Below the pieces are notes generated by a model. That model was not told the origin of the DNA. It did no database searches and worked only from the letters and a program-made list of their open reading frames with translations. 27,114 nucleotides of DNA, from contig JAPPNY010000229.1 in the NCBI GenBank assembly GCA_028818385.1, positions 1 to 27,114 on the forward strand. Reading direction: 5' to 3'. This DNA comes from Spirochaetaceae bacterium. Its GTDB lineage: Bacteria; Spirochaetota; Spirochaetia; SZUA-6; Bin103. Both the position numbers and the translations under genes were made by a program. Positions 16,014-23,371 of the stretch are shown here, in pieces (position 1 is the stretch's first letter; each line of letters begins with the position of its first letter).

Positions 16014-16037
16014 TACCGTACCGCTCACCTGATACCG
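16007..16037. repeat. 12-bp direct repeat spanning the yafQ stop codon
   Basis: CACCTGATACCG occurs at 16007-16018 (containing the yafQ TGA) and again at 16026-16037, period 19. The remaining bases to the fhs stop hold no clear terminator. Confidence 0.6.
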
Positions 16038-16080
16038 CCGCCGCGCTACCGACAGCGGGCAGCAGCCTCCCGACTGCCGG

Positions 16081-17847
16081 TCAGTGCAGGCCCGTGATGC
16101 GCCCAGTGGCCGTGTCCACGTCGATGCGCCGGAACGCGGGGTCGGATGCCGTGCCGGGCATCAGCTTGATGTCGCCCGCCACCGGCACCGCCAGCCCGGC
16201 ACCTCGGTAGAGCAGGATGTCGCGCACCGGCAGCTCCCAGCCGGTGGGCCGGCCCTTCAGCGCCGGGTCGTGGCTGAGGCTGAGGTGGGTCTTGACCATG
16301 CACGTTCCGAGGCCGGCCGAGGCCGCATCCTGCTCCAGCTCCTTCAGCCGCGCTCGTGCCGCCGGCGCGTAGGTCACGCCGGCGCCGCCGTACACCTCGG
16401 TGGTGATGCGCTCGATACGCTCCCGCAGCGGCAGCGCGTCCGGGTACAGGTAGCGGAACCCGGCCGGCTCGTCGCACGCCGCGGCCACCGCCTCCGCCAG
16501 GTCGCGCGCTCCGGCGCCGCCGTGGCGCCAGTGGCGGCTCACCACGCAGGTGCCGCCCTGCGCCTCGACCGCGCGACGCACCAGGGCCACCTCCTCGTCC
16601 GTGTCGGTGAGGAAGTGGTTGAGGCAGACGACCGGCCGCACGCCGCTCTTCTGCACCGTGGCCAGGTGTGCGAGCAGGTTCGGGATCCCCTGCTCCACCA
16701 GCGCGGGATTGCCCTCCGTGTAGGCGGCGTCCAGCGCCTTGCCCGGCACCACGCGCGGGCCGCCGCCGTGCATCTTCAGCGCCCGGATGGTCGCCACCAC
16801 CACCGCGCAGTCGGGCGTCAGGCCGCTCAGCCGGCACTTGAGGTTCCAGAACTTCTCGAAGCCGATGTCGGCGCCGAAGCCGCTCTCGGTCACGTGGTAG
16901 TCGGCGAGCTTCAGCCCCACCCGGTCGGCGATGATCGATGACTGGCCGATGGCGATGTTCGCGAACGGGCCGGCGTGCACGAGCACCGGCTGCCCCTCGA
17001 CCGTCTGCATCAGGTTGGGATTGATGGCGCGCGCCATGATCGCGGTCATGGCGCCGTCCACCTCCAGGTCGGCGGTGGTGACGGGGCTGCCGTCGCGGGC
17101 GTAGGCCATCACGATGCGCCCGAGGCGTGAGCGCAGGTCCGCCAGGTCGGCGGCGACCGCCAGGATCGCCATGACCTCGGACGAAACCGAGATCTGGAAG
17201 TGGCTGCGCATCATCAGGCCGTCCATGCGGCCGCCGAGGCCGATGACGATGTCGCGCAGCGCCTGCGCACTGAAGTCCATCGCCCAGCCCATGGTGGCGG
17301 TGCGCGGGTCGACGTCCAGGCGGCGGAGTTTCCTGCGGGCCAGGCTGCGGTCGCCGTAGTTGGCCTCGTGCTGCAGGCGGCTGGTGAGGGCGACCATCGC
17401 CAGGTTGTGGGCGCTGGTGATGGCGTCGATGTCGCCGGTCAGGCCCAGGCTGAGGTCGTTCAGCGGGATGCACTGCGCCAGCCCGCCTCCGGCCGCCGAG
17501 CCCTTGATGTTGAAGGTCGGCCCGCCCGAGGGCTGGCGGATCGCGCCGGTGACGCGCTTGCCGATGGCGGCCAGCCCTTCCACCAGCCCCATCGTGGTGG
17601 TGGTCTTGCCCTCGCCCAGCGTGGTCGGCGTGATGGCGGTGACGTTGACGTACTTTCCGTCCGGGCGGCCCGCGAGCCGCCGGAGCACGCTCGCCTGGTC
17701 CACCTTGCCGACGTGATGGCCGTACGGCAGCACCTCGTGCGGTTCGAGCCCGAGCTCGTCCGCGAGCTGCTGCACGCTCTTCATGTCGCGCTCCGCGGCC
17801 TCGCTGATCTGCCAGTCCGCCATGGTGACGGGATCGAGGTTGGTCAT
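16081..17847 (-). CDS. fhs: Formate-tetrahydrofolate ligase
   Basis: The enzyme makes 10-formyl-tetrahydrofolate from formate, tetrahydrofolate and ATP, feeding one-carbon metabolism. The 588-residue protein has the nucleotide loop [13 protein letters not shown] (73-85), [19 protein letters not shown], and the tetrahydrofolate/formate-site stretches [18 protein letters not shown] and [13 protein letters not shown]. The end [20 protein letters not shown] is typical of the family. The start at 17847 ([14 protein letters not shown]) fits; a second methionine eight codons later is possible. Length is slightly above the usual 555-560 because of a loop in the C-terminal third. It follows the dehydratase gene on the same strand by about 70 bases. 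Confidence 0.95.
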   Translation of the reverse strand: MTNLDPVTMADWQISEAAERDMKSVQQLADELGLEPHEVLPYGHHVGKVDQASVLRRLAGRPDGKYVNVTAITPTTLGEGKTTTTMGLVEGLAAIGKRVTGAIRQPSGGPTFNIKGSAAGGGLAQCIPLNDLSLGLTGDIDAITSAHNLAMVALTSRLQHEANYGDRSLARRKLRRLDVDPRTATMGWAMDFSAQALRDIVIGLGGRMDGLMMRSHFQISVSSEVMAILAVAADLADLRSRLGRIVMAYARDGSPVTTADLEVDGAMTAIMARAINPNLMQTVEGQPVLVHAGPFANIAIGQSSIIADRVGLKLADYHVTESGFGADIGFEKFWNLKCRLSGLTPDCAVVVATIRALKMHGGGPRVVPGKALDAAYTEGNPALVEQGIPNLLAHLATVQKSGVRPVVCLNHFLTDTDEEVALVRRAVEAQGGTCVVSRHWRHGGAGARDLAEAVAAACDEPAGFRYLYPDALPLRERIERITTEVYGGAGVTYAPAARARLKELEQDAASAGLGTCMVKTHLSLSHDPALKGRPTGWELPVRDILLYRGAGLAVPVAGDIKLMPGTASDPAFRRIDVDTATGRITGLH

Positions 17848-17896
17848 GGCGCCGGTACCATAGCGGCGTACGACCGGCGACGCGACCCGGACGCAG

Positions 17897-17929
17897 GTCA
17901 GCTCAGGAAGCCCCAGTCAGCTCAGGAAA
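17897..17929. repeat. Tandem duplication of the dehydratase 1 gene end
   Basis: GTCAGCTCAGGAA occurs at 17897-17909 and 17916-17928, period 19. The second copy is the stop and last codons (FLS-stop) of the dehydratase; the first is an echo just past the stop. Confidence 0.65.
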
Positions 17930-19071
17930 CCCAGGTCCTCCCGCAGCCGCGCCCGCACGTGCGCCTCGTCGGGGACGAGTCCCAGGCCCGGGGCCTCCGT
18001 CATCCGCACGTACCCGTCCTGGATCAAGTGACCGTCGGGGCCGAGTGGGCTCCGGGCGGGGTCCGCCGCGCGGACGAACAACGGCCAGTTCGGGTCGTGG
18101 TGGAAGTGGTACTCCAGGACCAGGAAGTTGGGCACGGTCGCGCAGACGTGCGCCATCGCGTAGGTGCCGACCGGGCTGCACACGTTGTGCGGCGCCAGCG
18201 GCAGGTAGTAGAGCTCGCCCAGCTCGGCGATGCGCTTGCTCTCGGCCAGGCCGCCGGCCTTGGCGATGTCCGGACAGATGATGTCGGCCGCCTGCGTCTC
18301 CACCAGCTCGCGGAACCCGTGGCGGGTGTAGAAGTTCTCGCCCGTGCAGATCGGCAGGGTGGTCTGGCGCTTCACCTCGCGCATGGCGGCCACGTTCTCC
18401 GGCGGGATGGGGTCCTCCAGCCAGAGCAGGTCCAGCCCCTCCAGGCGGTGCGCGACCTTGAGGATGTCCACCGGCGGGTAGTACCAGTGCGCGTCGATGG
18501 CCAGCTCGGTGGCCGGATCGATCCCCTCGCGGAGCGCCGTCACCACCTCGACGTAGTGGTCGATCTCGGCGCTCGAGAGCCCCCGGCTGTGCTTGTCGCG
18601 CATCTGCGGCAGCGGGTCGATGTCGAACTTGAGCGCGGTGAAGCCGCACGCCTCCACCGCGCGCGCCTTCTCCACGTACGACGCGGGCGTCTCCTCGTCG
18701 CCGGCGTGGCAGTCGGCGTAGATGCGGATGGTGTCGCGGTAGCAGCCGCCCAGCATGCGCCAGATCGGCTGGCCGCAGGCCTGGCCGGTGATGTCCCACA
18801 GGGCCATCTCGATGCCGCTGATCGCGCTCATCACCGCCCCCTGGTAGAACCCGGAGGCGGACATGGCCCCCATCATGTCCTTGAAGAGGCGATTGACGTT
18901 GCGCGGATCCTGCCCGATGAGCGCCTGCGTCAGGCGGTCGTCGACCGCGATCTGGTGCACGCCCGCGCCGTGGTATGCCTCGCCCAGGCCGGTGATCCCG
19001 GCGTCGGTGCGGACCCTGATCAGCACCCAGCCCGACTCGACCAGCGCCGCTCCCACCTGTGTGATACGCAT
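17917..19071 (-). CDS. Enolase-superfamily sugar-acid dehydratase (mandelate racemase/muconate lactonizing family), paralogue 1
   Basis: This is a 384-residue TIM-barrel enzyme that abstracts a proton next to a carboxylate using Mg2+. Metal ligands are Asp193 (IDAHWYYP), Glu219 (LLWLEDPIPPEN) and Glu245 (CTGENFYT). The D-x-H motif (Asp193-His195) and His295 (LAPHNVCSPVG) as acid/base, with KFD (148-150) in place of KxK, resemble the galactonate/mannonate dehydratase-type subgroup rather than racemases. The substrate is thus probably an aldonic acid. The start at 19071 (MRITQVG) is well supported by the paralogue's MRITRLG. It is divergent from an HigA-like gene and a second paralogue; the end shows a duplicated tail. 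Confidence 0.88.
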   Translation of the reverse strand: MRITQVGAALVESGWVLIRVRTDAGITGLGEAYHGAGVHQIAVDDRLTQALIGQDPRNVNRLFKDMMGAMSASGFYQGAVMSAISGIEMALWDITGQACGQPIWRMLGGCYRDTIRIYADCHAGDEETPASYVEKARAVEACGFTALKFDIDPLPQMRDKHSRGLSSAEIDHYVEVVTALREGIDPATELAIDAHWYYPPVDILKVAHRLEGLDLLWLEDPIPPENVAAMREVKRQTTLPICTGENFYTRHGFRELVETQAADIICPDIAKAGGLAESKRIAELGELYYLPLAPHNVCSPVGTYAMAHVCATVPNFLVLEYHFHHDPNWPLFVRAADPARSPLGPDGHLIQDGYVRMTEAPGLGLVPDEAHVRARLREDLGFLS

Positions 19072-19116
19072 GGCCGCGGAGTGTAGTCCAAACTGTCACT
19101 GATCGGGAGGAATTAC

Positions 19117-19416
19117 GTGCGCATGCTCAACCCACCGCACCCCGGCGAGTTCGTGAGGACCGAGATCATCGAGCCCCTTGGCTTGACCGTTGCTGCCGCG
19201 GCGGGGGTACTCGGCGTTTCGCGACCGACGCTGTCGACCTTTCTCAACGGTCGCTCCGACCTGTCCGGAACCATGGCGCTTCGCATCGAGAAGGCATTCG
19301 GCGTAACGATGGACACTCTCATGCGGATGCAGGCGTCCTGCGACATCGCCCGCGCGCGCAGGCGCGAAGACGAGGTTCACGTCGAGAGCTACCGGCCATC
19401 CACGGCTCCTGTCTGA
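19117..19416 (+). CDS. HigA/VapI-type XRE-family antitoxin-like regulator, no toxin partner
   Basis: This is a 99-residue helix-turn-helix protein. NPPHPGEFVRTEIIEPLGLTVAAAAGVLGVSRPTLSTFLNGRSDLSGTMALRIEKAFG is the HigA-family signature. The GTG at 19117 has GGAGG six bases upstream; an ATG two codons later is also possible. HigA normally follows a higB toxin, but none is present: upstream is the divergent dehydratase 1 and downstream, after 21 bases, dehydratase 2. It may be an orphan antitoxin now acting as a repressor of its flanking dehydratase genes, which is inference from position only. Confidence 0.85.
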   Translation: MRMLNPPHPGEFVRTEIIEPLGLTVAAAAGVLGVSRPTLSTFLNGRSDLSGTMALRIEKAFGVTMDTLMRMQASCDIARARRREDEVHVESYRPSTAPV

Positions 19417-19437
19417 CCGTTTCCGATCCACCCGTCT

Positions 19438-20535
19438 ATGAGGATCACGCGCCTCGGCTCGGTGCTGATGCGCTCTCCACCGTGGGTGCTGGTGCGCGTG
19501 TTCACCGATGCCGGCTTGGTCGGGCTCGGGGAGGCGTACCACGGCGCCGGCGTCCATCGCATCGCCGTCGACCCGCGCCTGACTCACGCGCTGCTCGGCC
19601 GCGACCCGTGCGACGTGGAGCGGCTGGCCCGCGACATGAGCGCCGCCATGTCCGGGTCCGGCTTCTACCAGGGCGCCGTCATGAGCGCGATCAGCGGGGT
19701 GGAGATGGCGCTCTGGGACCTGGCTGGCCAGGCCGCGGGCGTGCCGATCTGGCAGCTCTTCGGCGGGCGGATGCGGGAGCGGGTCCCGCTGTACGCGACC
19801 GGCCACAACGGCGTGCCGGACACGCCGGCCGCCTACGCGCGGCGTGCCGAGGAACTGCAGCGCCTGGGGATGCGGGCGTTGAAGCTGAGCGTTCATCCGC
19901 GGGCGCCGGGCGCCGAGCCGCCGCTGCACCTGGTGCACGCCGTGCACGAAGTGCTCGACGTGCATACCTGGCTGGCGGCCGACGCGCATGGATGCTGCGA
20001 CCCGAGCGGCGCGCTGCGGCTCGCGGAGCGGCTGGCGCCGCTGGATCTGCGCTGGCTGGAAGACCCGGTCCCGCCGGAGAACCCACAAGCGATGGTCGAG
20101 GTGACCGCCGCCTCCCCCGTTCCCATCTGCACCCGCGAGAACCTGTACGGCGTGCTCGGCTTCCGCGAGCTGCTGACCCGGCACGCCACCGACATCGCCT
20201 CCCCGGACATCGCCAAGACCGGCGGGCTGGCACAGGGCCGCCGCATCGCCGACCTGGCCGCGTCGTACGGCGTGCCGATGGCCCCGCACGACATCGGCAG
20301 TCCGGTGCAGGCCGTGGCCGCGGGCCACCTCGCCTGCTCCCTCTCCAACCTGCTGGCGATGGAGCAGCACTTCCCGGACCTGCCGCTCTGGCACCGGCTC
20401 GTGGACGACCACCATCTCATCGCCGATGGCGAACTGGTGGTTCCCGACCGGCCCGGCCTGGGCATCCGCCTGGACGACGCGGTCGTACGCCGCAACCTGA
20501 TGGAAGAGCATGGTTTCTTCCCTCAGGCGTTCTAA
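19438..20535 (+). CDS. Enolase-superfamily sugar-acid dehydratase, paralogue 2
   Basis: This 365-residue enzyme is related to paralogue 1 along its whole length (shared VGLGEAYHGAGVH, SGSGFYQGAVMSAISG, LEDPVPPENP). Metal ligands are Asp182 (ADAHGCC), Glu208 (WLEDP) and Glu234 (CTRENLYG), with His184 and His284 (MAPHDIGSPV) as likely acid/base; the K-x-x strand reads LKLSVH instead of LKFDID, so substrate or chemistry may differ. It is about 20 residues shorter. It is transcribed away from paralogue 1 behind the HigA-like gene. A 222-base internal segment (codons 191-264), its start region and its last codons recur as a collapsed copy at 22412-22693. Confidence 0.88.
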   Translation: MRITRLGSVLMRSPPWVLVRVFTDAGLVGLGEAYHGAGVHRIAVDPRLTHALLGRDPCDVERLARDMSAAMSGSGFYQGAVMSAISGVEMALWDLAGQAAGVPIWQLFGGRMRERVPLYATGHNGVPDTPAAYARRAEELQRLGMRALKLSVHPRAPGAEPPLHLVHAVHEVLDVHTWLAADAHGCCDPSGALRLAERLAPLDLRWLEDPVPPENPQAMVEVTAASPVPICTRENLYGVLGFRELLTRHATDIASPDIAKTGGLAQGRRIADLAASYGVPMAPHDIGSPVQAVAAGHLACSLSNLLAMEQHFPDLPLWHRLVDDHHLIADGELVVPDRPGLGIRLDDAVVRRNLMEEHGFFPQAF

Positions 20536-20548
20536 CGGCTCTCTGCGA

Positions 20549-20801
20549 TTACCGGAGCTCGTCGCCCTCGGCACGCTTCGTCCGCGCGAACGCAGCGTCG
20601 AGCCTGTCCAGGATCCGCAACCCGTCGTCCACCGATCCGCGGGCGGCCAGCGCACGGAACCGCGTCTCCGCATCGTACTGCGCGATCGCCACGGTCGAGA
20701 GCTCTTCCATGAGCTTGTTCATGCTCATGCCCCGCTGTCGGGGCGATCTCTTTCAGTCGCCCGTGGGTGTCGTCGGGCAAGCGAATGGTCATCGTCGACA
20801 C
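20549..20801 (-). pseudogene. Frameshifted RHH/HicB-type antitoxin
   Basis: The GTG at 20801 has GGAGG six bases upstream and reads MSTMTIRLPDDTHGRLKEIA; after a run of four G on the plus strand (20740-20743) the protein resumes one frame away as RGMSMNKLMEELSTVAIAQYDAE and continues to RAEGDELR, stop at 20549-20551. Removing one base gives a normal antitoxin of about 83 residues with a ribbon-helix-helix N-terminus. It lies immediately downstream of a PIN toxin remnant on the same strand, an order known for PIN/RHH pairs. Homopolymer sequencing error is a possible alternative. Confidence 0.65.
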
Positions 20802-20802
20802 T

Positions 20803-20970
20803 TCACTCCTCCGTTATGAATGCTCCCGGAGTCACGACTCGCAACCCCGGGAAACTGAGTTCCGCACGTTCGAAGTCGCGCCAGTTGTGGGTCACGATTG
20901 CCTCGGCACCGCCAGCAACGGCCAGCTCGACTACATGGTGCGCCGCATTTGCGCCGTATTTGCGCCGCAA
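20803..20970 (-). pseudogene. C-terminal remnant of a PIN-domain toxin
   Basis: The frame ending at 20803 reads HHVVELAVAGGAEAIVTHNWRDF and finishes GLRVVTPGAFITEE, which is the C-terminal half of a PIN-family TA toxin (including the VTHN-RDF active-site region). Upstream of about 20970 the similarity stops at an inverted repeat and the divergent AlbA_2 gene begins, so the N-terminal half with the first catalytic acids is gone. Its stop is one base from the start of the RHH antitoxin. Confidence 0.65.
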
Positions 20971-20974
20971 ATGC
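20945..20974. repeat. 9-bp inverted repeat at the PIN breakpoint
   Basis: GCATTTGCG (20945-20953) and CGCAAATGC (20966-20974) are perfect inverted arms; the spacer contains a further TTTGCGC unit. The repeat sits exactly where the PIN homology breaks and 37 bases before the AlbA_2 gene, so it may be an operator of that gene or the scar of a rearrangement. Confidence 0.55.
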
Positions 20975-21010
20975 TGTACGCCGGAGACCTGCCTCGGTAC
21001 ACTGGCTACG

Positions 21011-22354
21011 ATGATCGACCCGGCCAGCCGCCTCGCCCTCCTCCTGGCCGAAGGGGAAGGGCAACGCCTCGAATTCAAACAAGCGCTGTCCCGGCTCGAC
21101 CGTGAAATCGTTGCGTTCGCGAACTCCGCGGGCGGCACGGTTCTGCTCGGCGTCGACGATGCGGGCGAGATGGTTGGCGTCGACACCTCCAACCGCACTC
21201 GAAGCGAGATTCAGGCGATCGCCCGCAACTGCGACCCTTCGGTTCAGATCGAGGTAGCCAACCCTGGCCCTGGCGTGCTGGAGGTGGTCGTCGCCGACGG
21301 TACACAGAAACCGTATCGCTGCAAGGAAGGCTTCTACCTGAGGCAGGACGCGACGACGCAGTAGCTCAGCACCGCCGAGATACGGCGACTCGTGCTTCAG
21401 GCCGGCGACTATCACTTCGACGAGAGCGTCAATCAGCGCTTTCGCTACCCACAGGACTTCGACCAGAACCGCTACCGCGCCTACCTGCGGGCCGCGGGAG
21501 TCCGCATCCAGGCGCGCCCGGAAGACCTGCTCGCGAGTCTGGACGCTGCGGTACCGGACGCGGAGGGCATCTCTCTCCGGCAGGGCGGCGTCCTGTTCTT
21601 CGCTCGGGACCCGCAACGCTTCGTGAAGGAGAGCCACGTCAGCTGCGTGCGCTTCGCGGGATCCGAGCGGCTCCACGTACTCGATCGGCAGGAGATTTCC
21701 GGCAGCCCTCCCGAGCTCATCGAGCGCGCGATCGCCTTCACCACCAGGAACATCCGCACCGCGTACGTCGTGGACGCCCGCCCGCGGCGCCGCGAGGTAT
21801 ACGAGTACCCGCTGGTCGCCATCCGCGAGGCCGTCACCAACGCGGTCATGCATCGCGACTACCACTACGATGCTGCGCACGTCTTTGTCAGCATCTTCGC
21901 GGACCGGCTGGAAGTCGAGAACCCCAGTGGCCTGTTCAGCGGTCTGTCGCTGGCAGACCTGGGCAAGCGCAGCGTGCGTCGCAACCGCCTGGTGGCCGAT
22001 CTCCTGTTCCGCGCCCGCTACGTGGAACGCGTGGGCAGTGGCATCCCGAGGATCAGGCAGGCGCTGGAGCAGAACGGCAATCCCCCGATGGAGGTCTCGG
22101 CATCCAACTTCTTCGTGGTCACCTTCCGGCCGCGGCTGGACACCGAGTCGCCTCTGTCGGCCCGTCAGAGCCGACTCTATCGGTTCGTCGCCGGACGCAC
22201 GCGCATCACCAAGGAAGAGGCGGCGACATTCCTGGCAGTCAGCGGGGATACGGCGCTGCGCGAACTCCGAGCGCTACGGGATGCCGGGCTCGTGGAGCGC
22301 GGCGGTGTCGGCAGAGCGGCCTTCTACCAGCGTGCCGGACACCTCCCCGGGTGA
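21011..22354 (+). pseudogene. AlbA_2 / HATPase-domain putative transcriptional regulator, interrupted by one in-frame TAG
   Basis: The first part (from ATG 21011) holds an AlbA_2 (Schlafen-like) domain: LEFKQALSRLDREIVAFANSAGGTVLLGVDDAGEMVGVD. It ends YLRQDATTQ followed by TAG at 21362-21364; the same frame continues LSTAEIRRLVLQAGDYHFDE into the usual middle and C-terminal parts: IREAVTNAVMHRDYHYD (the GHKL-type ATPase motif of this family), GLFSGLSLADLGKRSVRRNRLVADLLFR, VERVGSGIPRIR and a winged-helix tail. Full length would be 447 codons, normal for the family (often named RecG-like or putative DNA-binding). A single CAG-to-TAG change explains the break; suppression or a second start (GTG 21392) are alternatives. 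No Shine-Dalgarno precedes 21011. Confidence 0.75.
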
Positions 22355-22411
22355 CGGTACCGATTACGACTCTGCCGCTACGAATGTGAACCGAATCCGG
22401 ACACCCGTCGT

Positions 22412-22693
22412 ATGAGGATCACGCGCGTGGGCTCGGTTGTGCTGATGCGCGGCAGGCGCGCTGCGGCTCGCGGAGCGGCTGGCGCCGCTGGACCTGCGCT
22501 GGCTGGAAGACCCGGTCCCGCCGGAGACCCCACAGGCGATGGTCGAGGTGACCGCCGCCTCCCCCGTTCCCATCTGCACCCGCGAGAACCTGTACGGCGT
22601 GCTCGGCTTCCGCGAGCTGCTGACCCGGCACGCCACCGACATCGCCTCCCCGGACATCGCCAAGACCGGCGGGCTGATTTCTTCCCTCAGGCG
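22412..22693 (+). pseudogene. Collapsed copy of dehydratase 2 with two internal deletions
   Basis: Three pieces of the 19438-20535 gene are joined: the start (MRITRVGSVVLMRG, bases 22412-22450), then 22455-22676 matching 20008-20229 over 222 bases with only three mismatches, then 22678-22693, identical over 16 bases to the end segment 20514-20529 (TTTCTTCCCTCAGGCG). The middle piece is out of frame with the start, so no enzyme is made. Sequence before the ATG also resembles that before the full gene. The start piece is more diverged than the middle, which hints at gene conversion or two events. Its right end overlaps the stop of the converging PIN toxin. Confidence 0.85.
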
Positions 22694-23061
22694 CGCAGAC
22701 ACGGCACCTCATAGCGCGGAATCCGCCCGTCACGGGTGACGATCGTGAGCCCCTCCAGACGAGCCTGCGCGATCTGTATCCGATCGAAAGGGTCTGCATG
22801 TATCGGCGGAAGCTCGGCCACGGCCAGGGCATGGCGCACGGCGATCGGCAGGTGCTGGAACCGTTCCCGTTCCAGGGCATCCTCGAGATCGTCAGGGGCG
22901 TCCAGCTTGCCGAGCTGACGCTTGATGGTGATCTCCCAGGCTGCCGCCGCACTCACGAAGACCGCCCTGCTCGGATCGGCGATGAGCTCGCGCGCCCGGC
23001 CGGCGATCGACGACGGATCGTCCAGCCACCACAGCAAGACGTGCGTGTCGAGCAACAGCAC
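22687..23061 (-). CDS. PIN-domain (VapC-like) toxin
   Basis: This is a 124-residue PIN-fold RNase. The acidic active-site residues are visible: Asp5 (LLLDTHVLLWWL), Glu43 (AWEITIKRQLGKL), Asp90 and Asp93 (HADPFDRIQIAQA) and the VTRDGR end strand. Complete and undamaged, it probably cleaves tRNA or rRNA when released from its antitoxin. The GTG at 23061 lies two bases after the antitoxin's stop. Its last codons overlap the right end of the dehydratase 2 remnant. Confidence 0.9.
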   Translation of the reverse strand: MLLLDTHVLLWWLDDPSSIAGRARELIADPSRAVFVSAAAAWEITIKRQLGKLDAPDDLEDALERERFQHLPIAVRHALAVAELPPIHADPFDRIQIAQARLEGLTIVTRDGRIPRYEVPCLRA

Positions 23062-23063
23062 GT

Positions 23064-23303
23064 TCAGTCGGCGCGGCCCGCGAACGCCGCCTCCAGCGCC
23101 GCCGGCAACTCGTCGAAGTCATCGGCGATCCTGACCTGCCCGCGCCACTGCCCCCCGCGTCGGGGAGCGCCGCTCCGGTCGTAGGGAACGAGCCTGGCTA
23201 CCGGATCGCCCGCCTTGCCGATGACGATCTCCTCACCGTTGCGGACCCGCTCGACGAGCCGGGAAAAGTTCGTCTTGGCATCATGAATATTGTGAATCTC
23301 CAT
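23064..23303 (-). CDS. Phd/YefM-family antitoxin
   Basis: This 79-residue antitoxin begins MEIHNIHDAKTNFSRLVERVRNGEEIVIGKAGDPVARLVPYD, the Phd/YefM DNA-binding domain, and continues with a toxin-binding tail (IADDFDELPAALEAAF). It precedes the PIN toxin in the normal order. There is no Shine-Dalgarno before the ATG; instead a palindrome and a possible -10 lie directly against the start codon, so the message may be leaderless. Confidence 0.9.
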   Translation of the reverse strand: MEIHNIHDAKTNFSRLVERVRNGEEIVIGKAGDPVARLVPYDRSGAPRRGGQWRGQVRIADDFDELPAALEAAFAGRAD

Positions 23304-23338
23304 GGACTAACATTAGTCCACTTGACCGAGGCGCACAA
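23303..23338 (-). promoter_or_regulatory. Operator and possible leaderless promoter of the Phd/PIN operon
   Basis: TGGACTA (23303-23309) and TAGTCCA (23314-23320) form a perfect 7-bp inverted repeat touching the ATG. On the minus strand TTGTGC (23338-23333) and TAATGT (23315-23310) are 17 bases apart and would start transcription at about the A of the ATG. The -10 match is weak. Confidence 0.45.
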
Positions 23339-23371
23339 CCGTGAACACGTGGCACGCAACAGGGGGATTCG

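Noticed and set aside
20510..21364. Single 284-residue plus-strand protein from 20510
   Set aside because: Only the part from 21011 shows AlbA_2 similarity; the earlier part is antisense to the RHH/PIN remnants.
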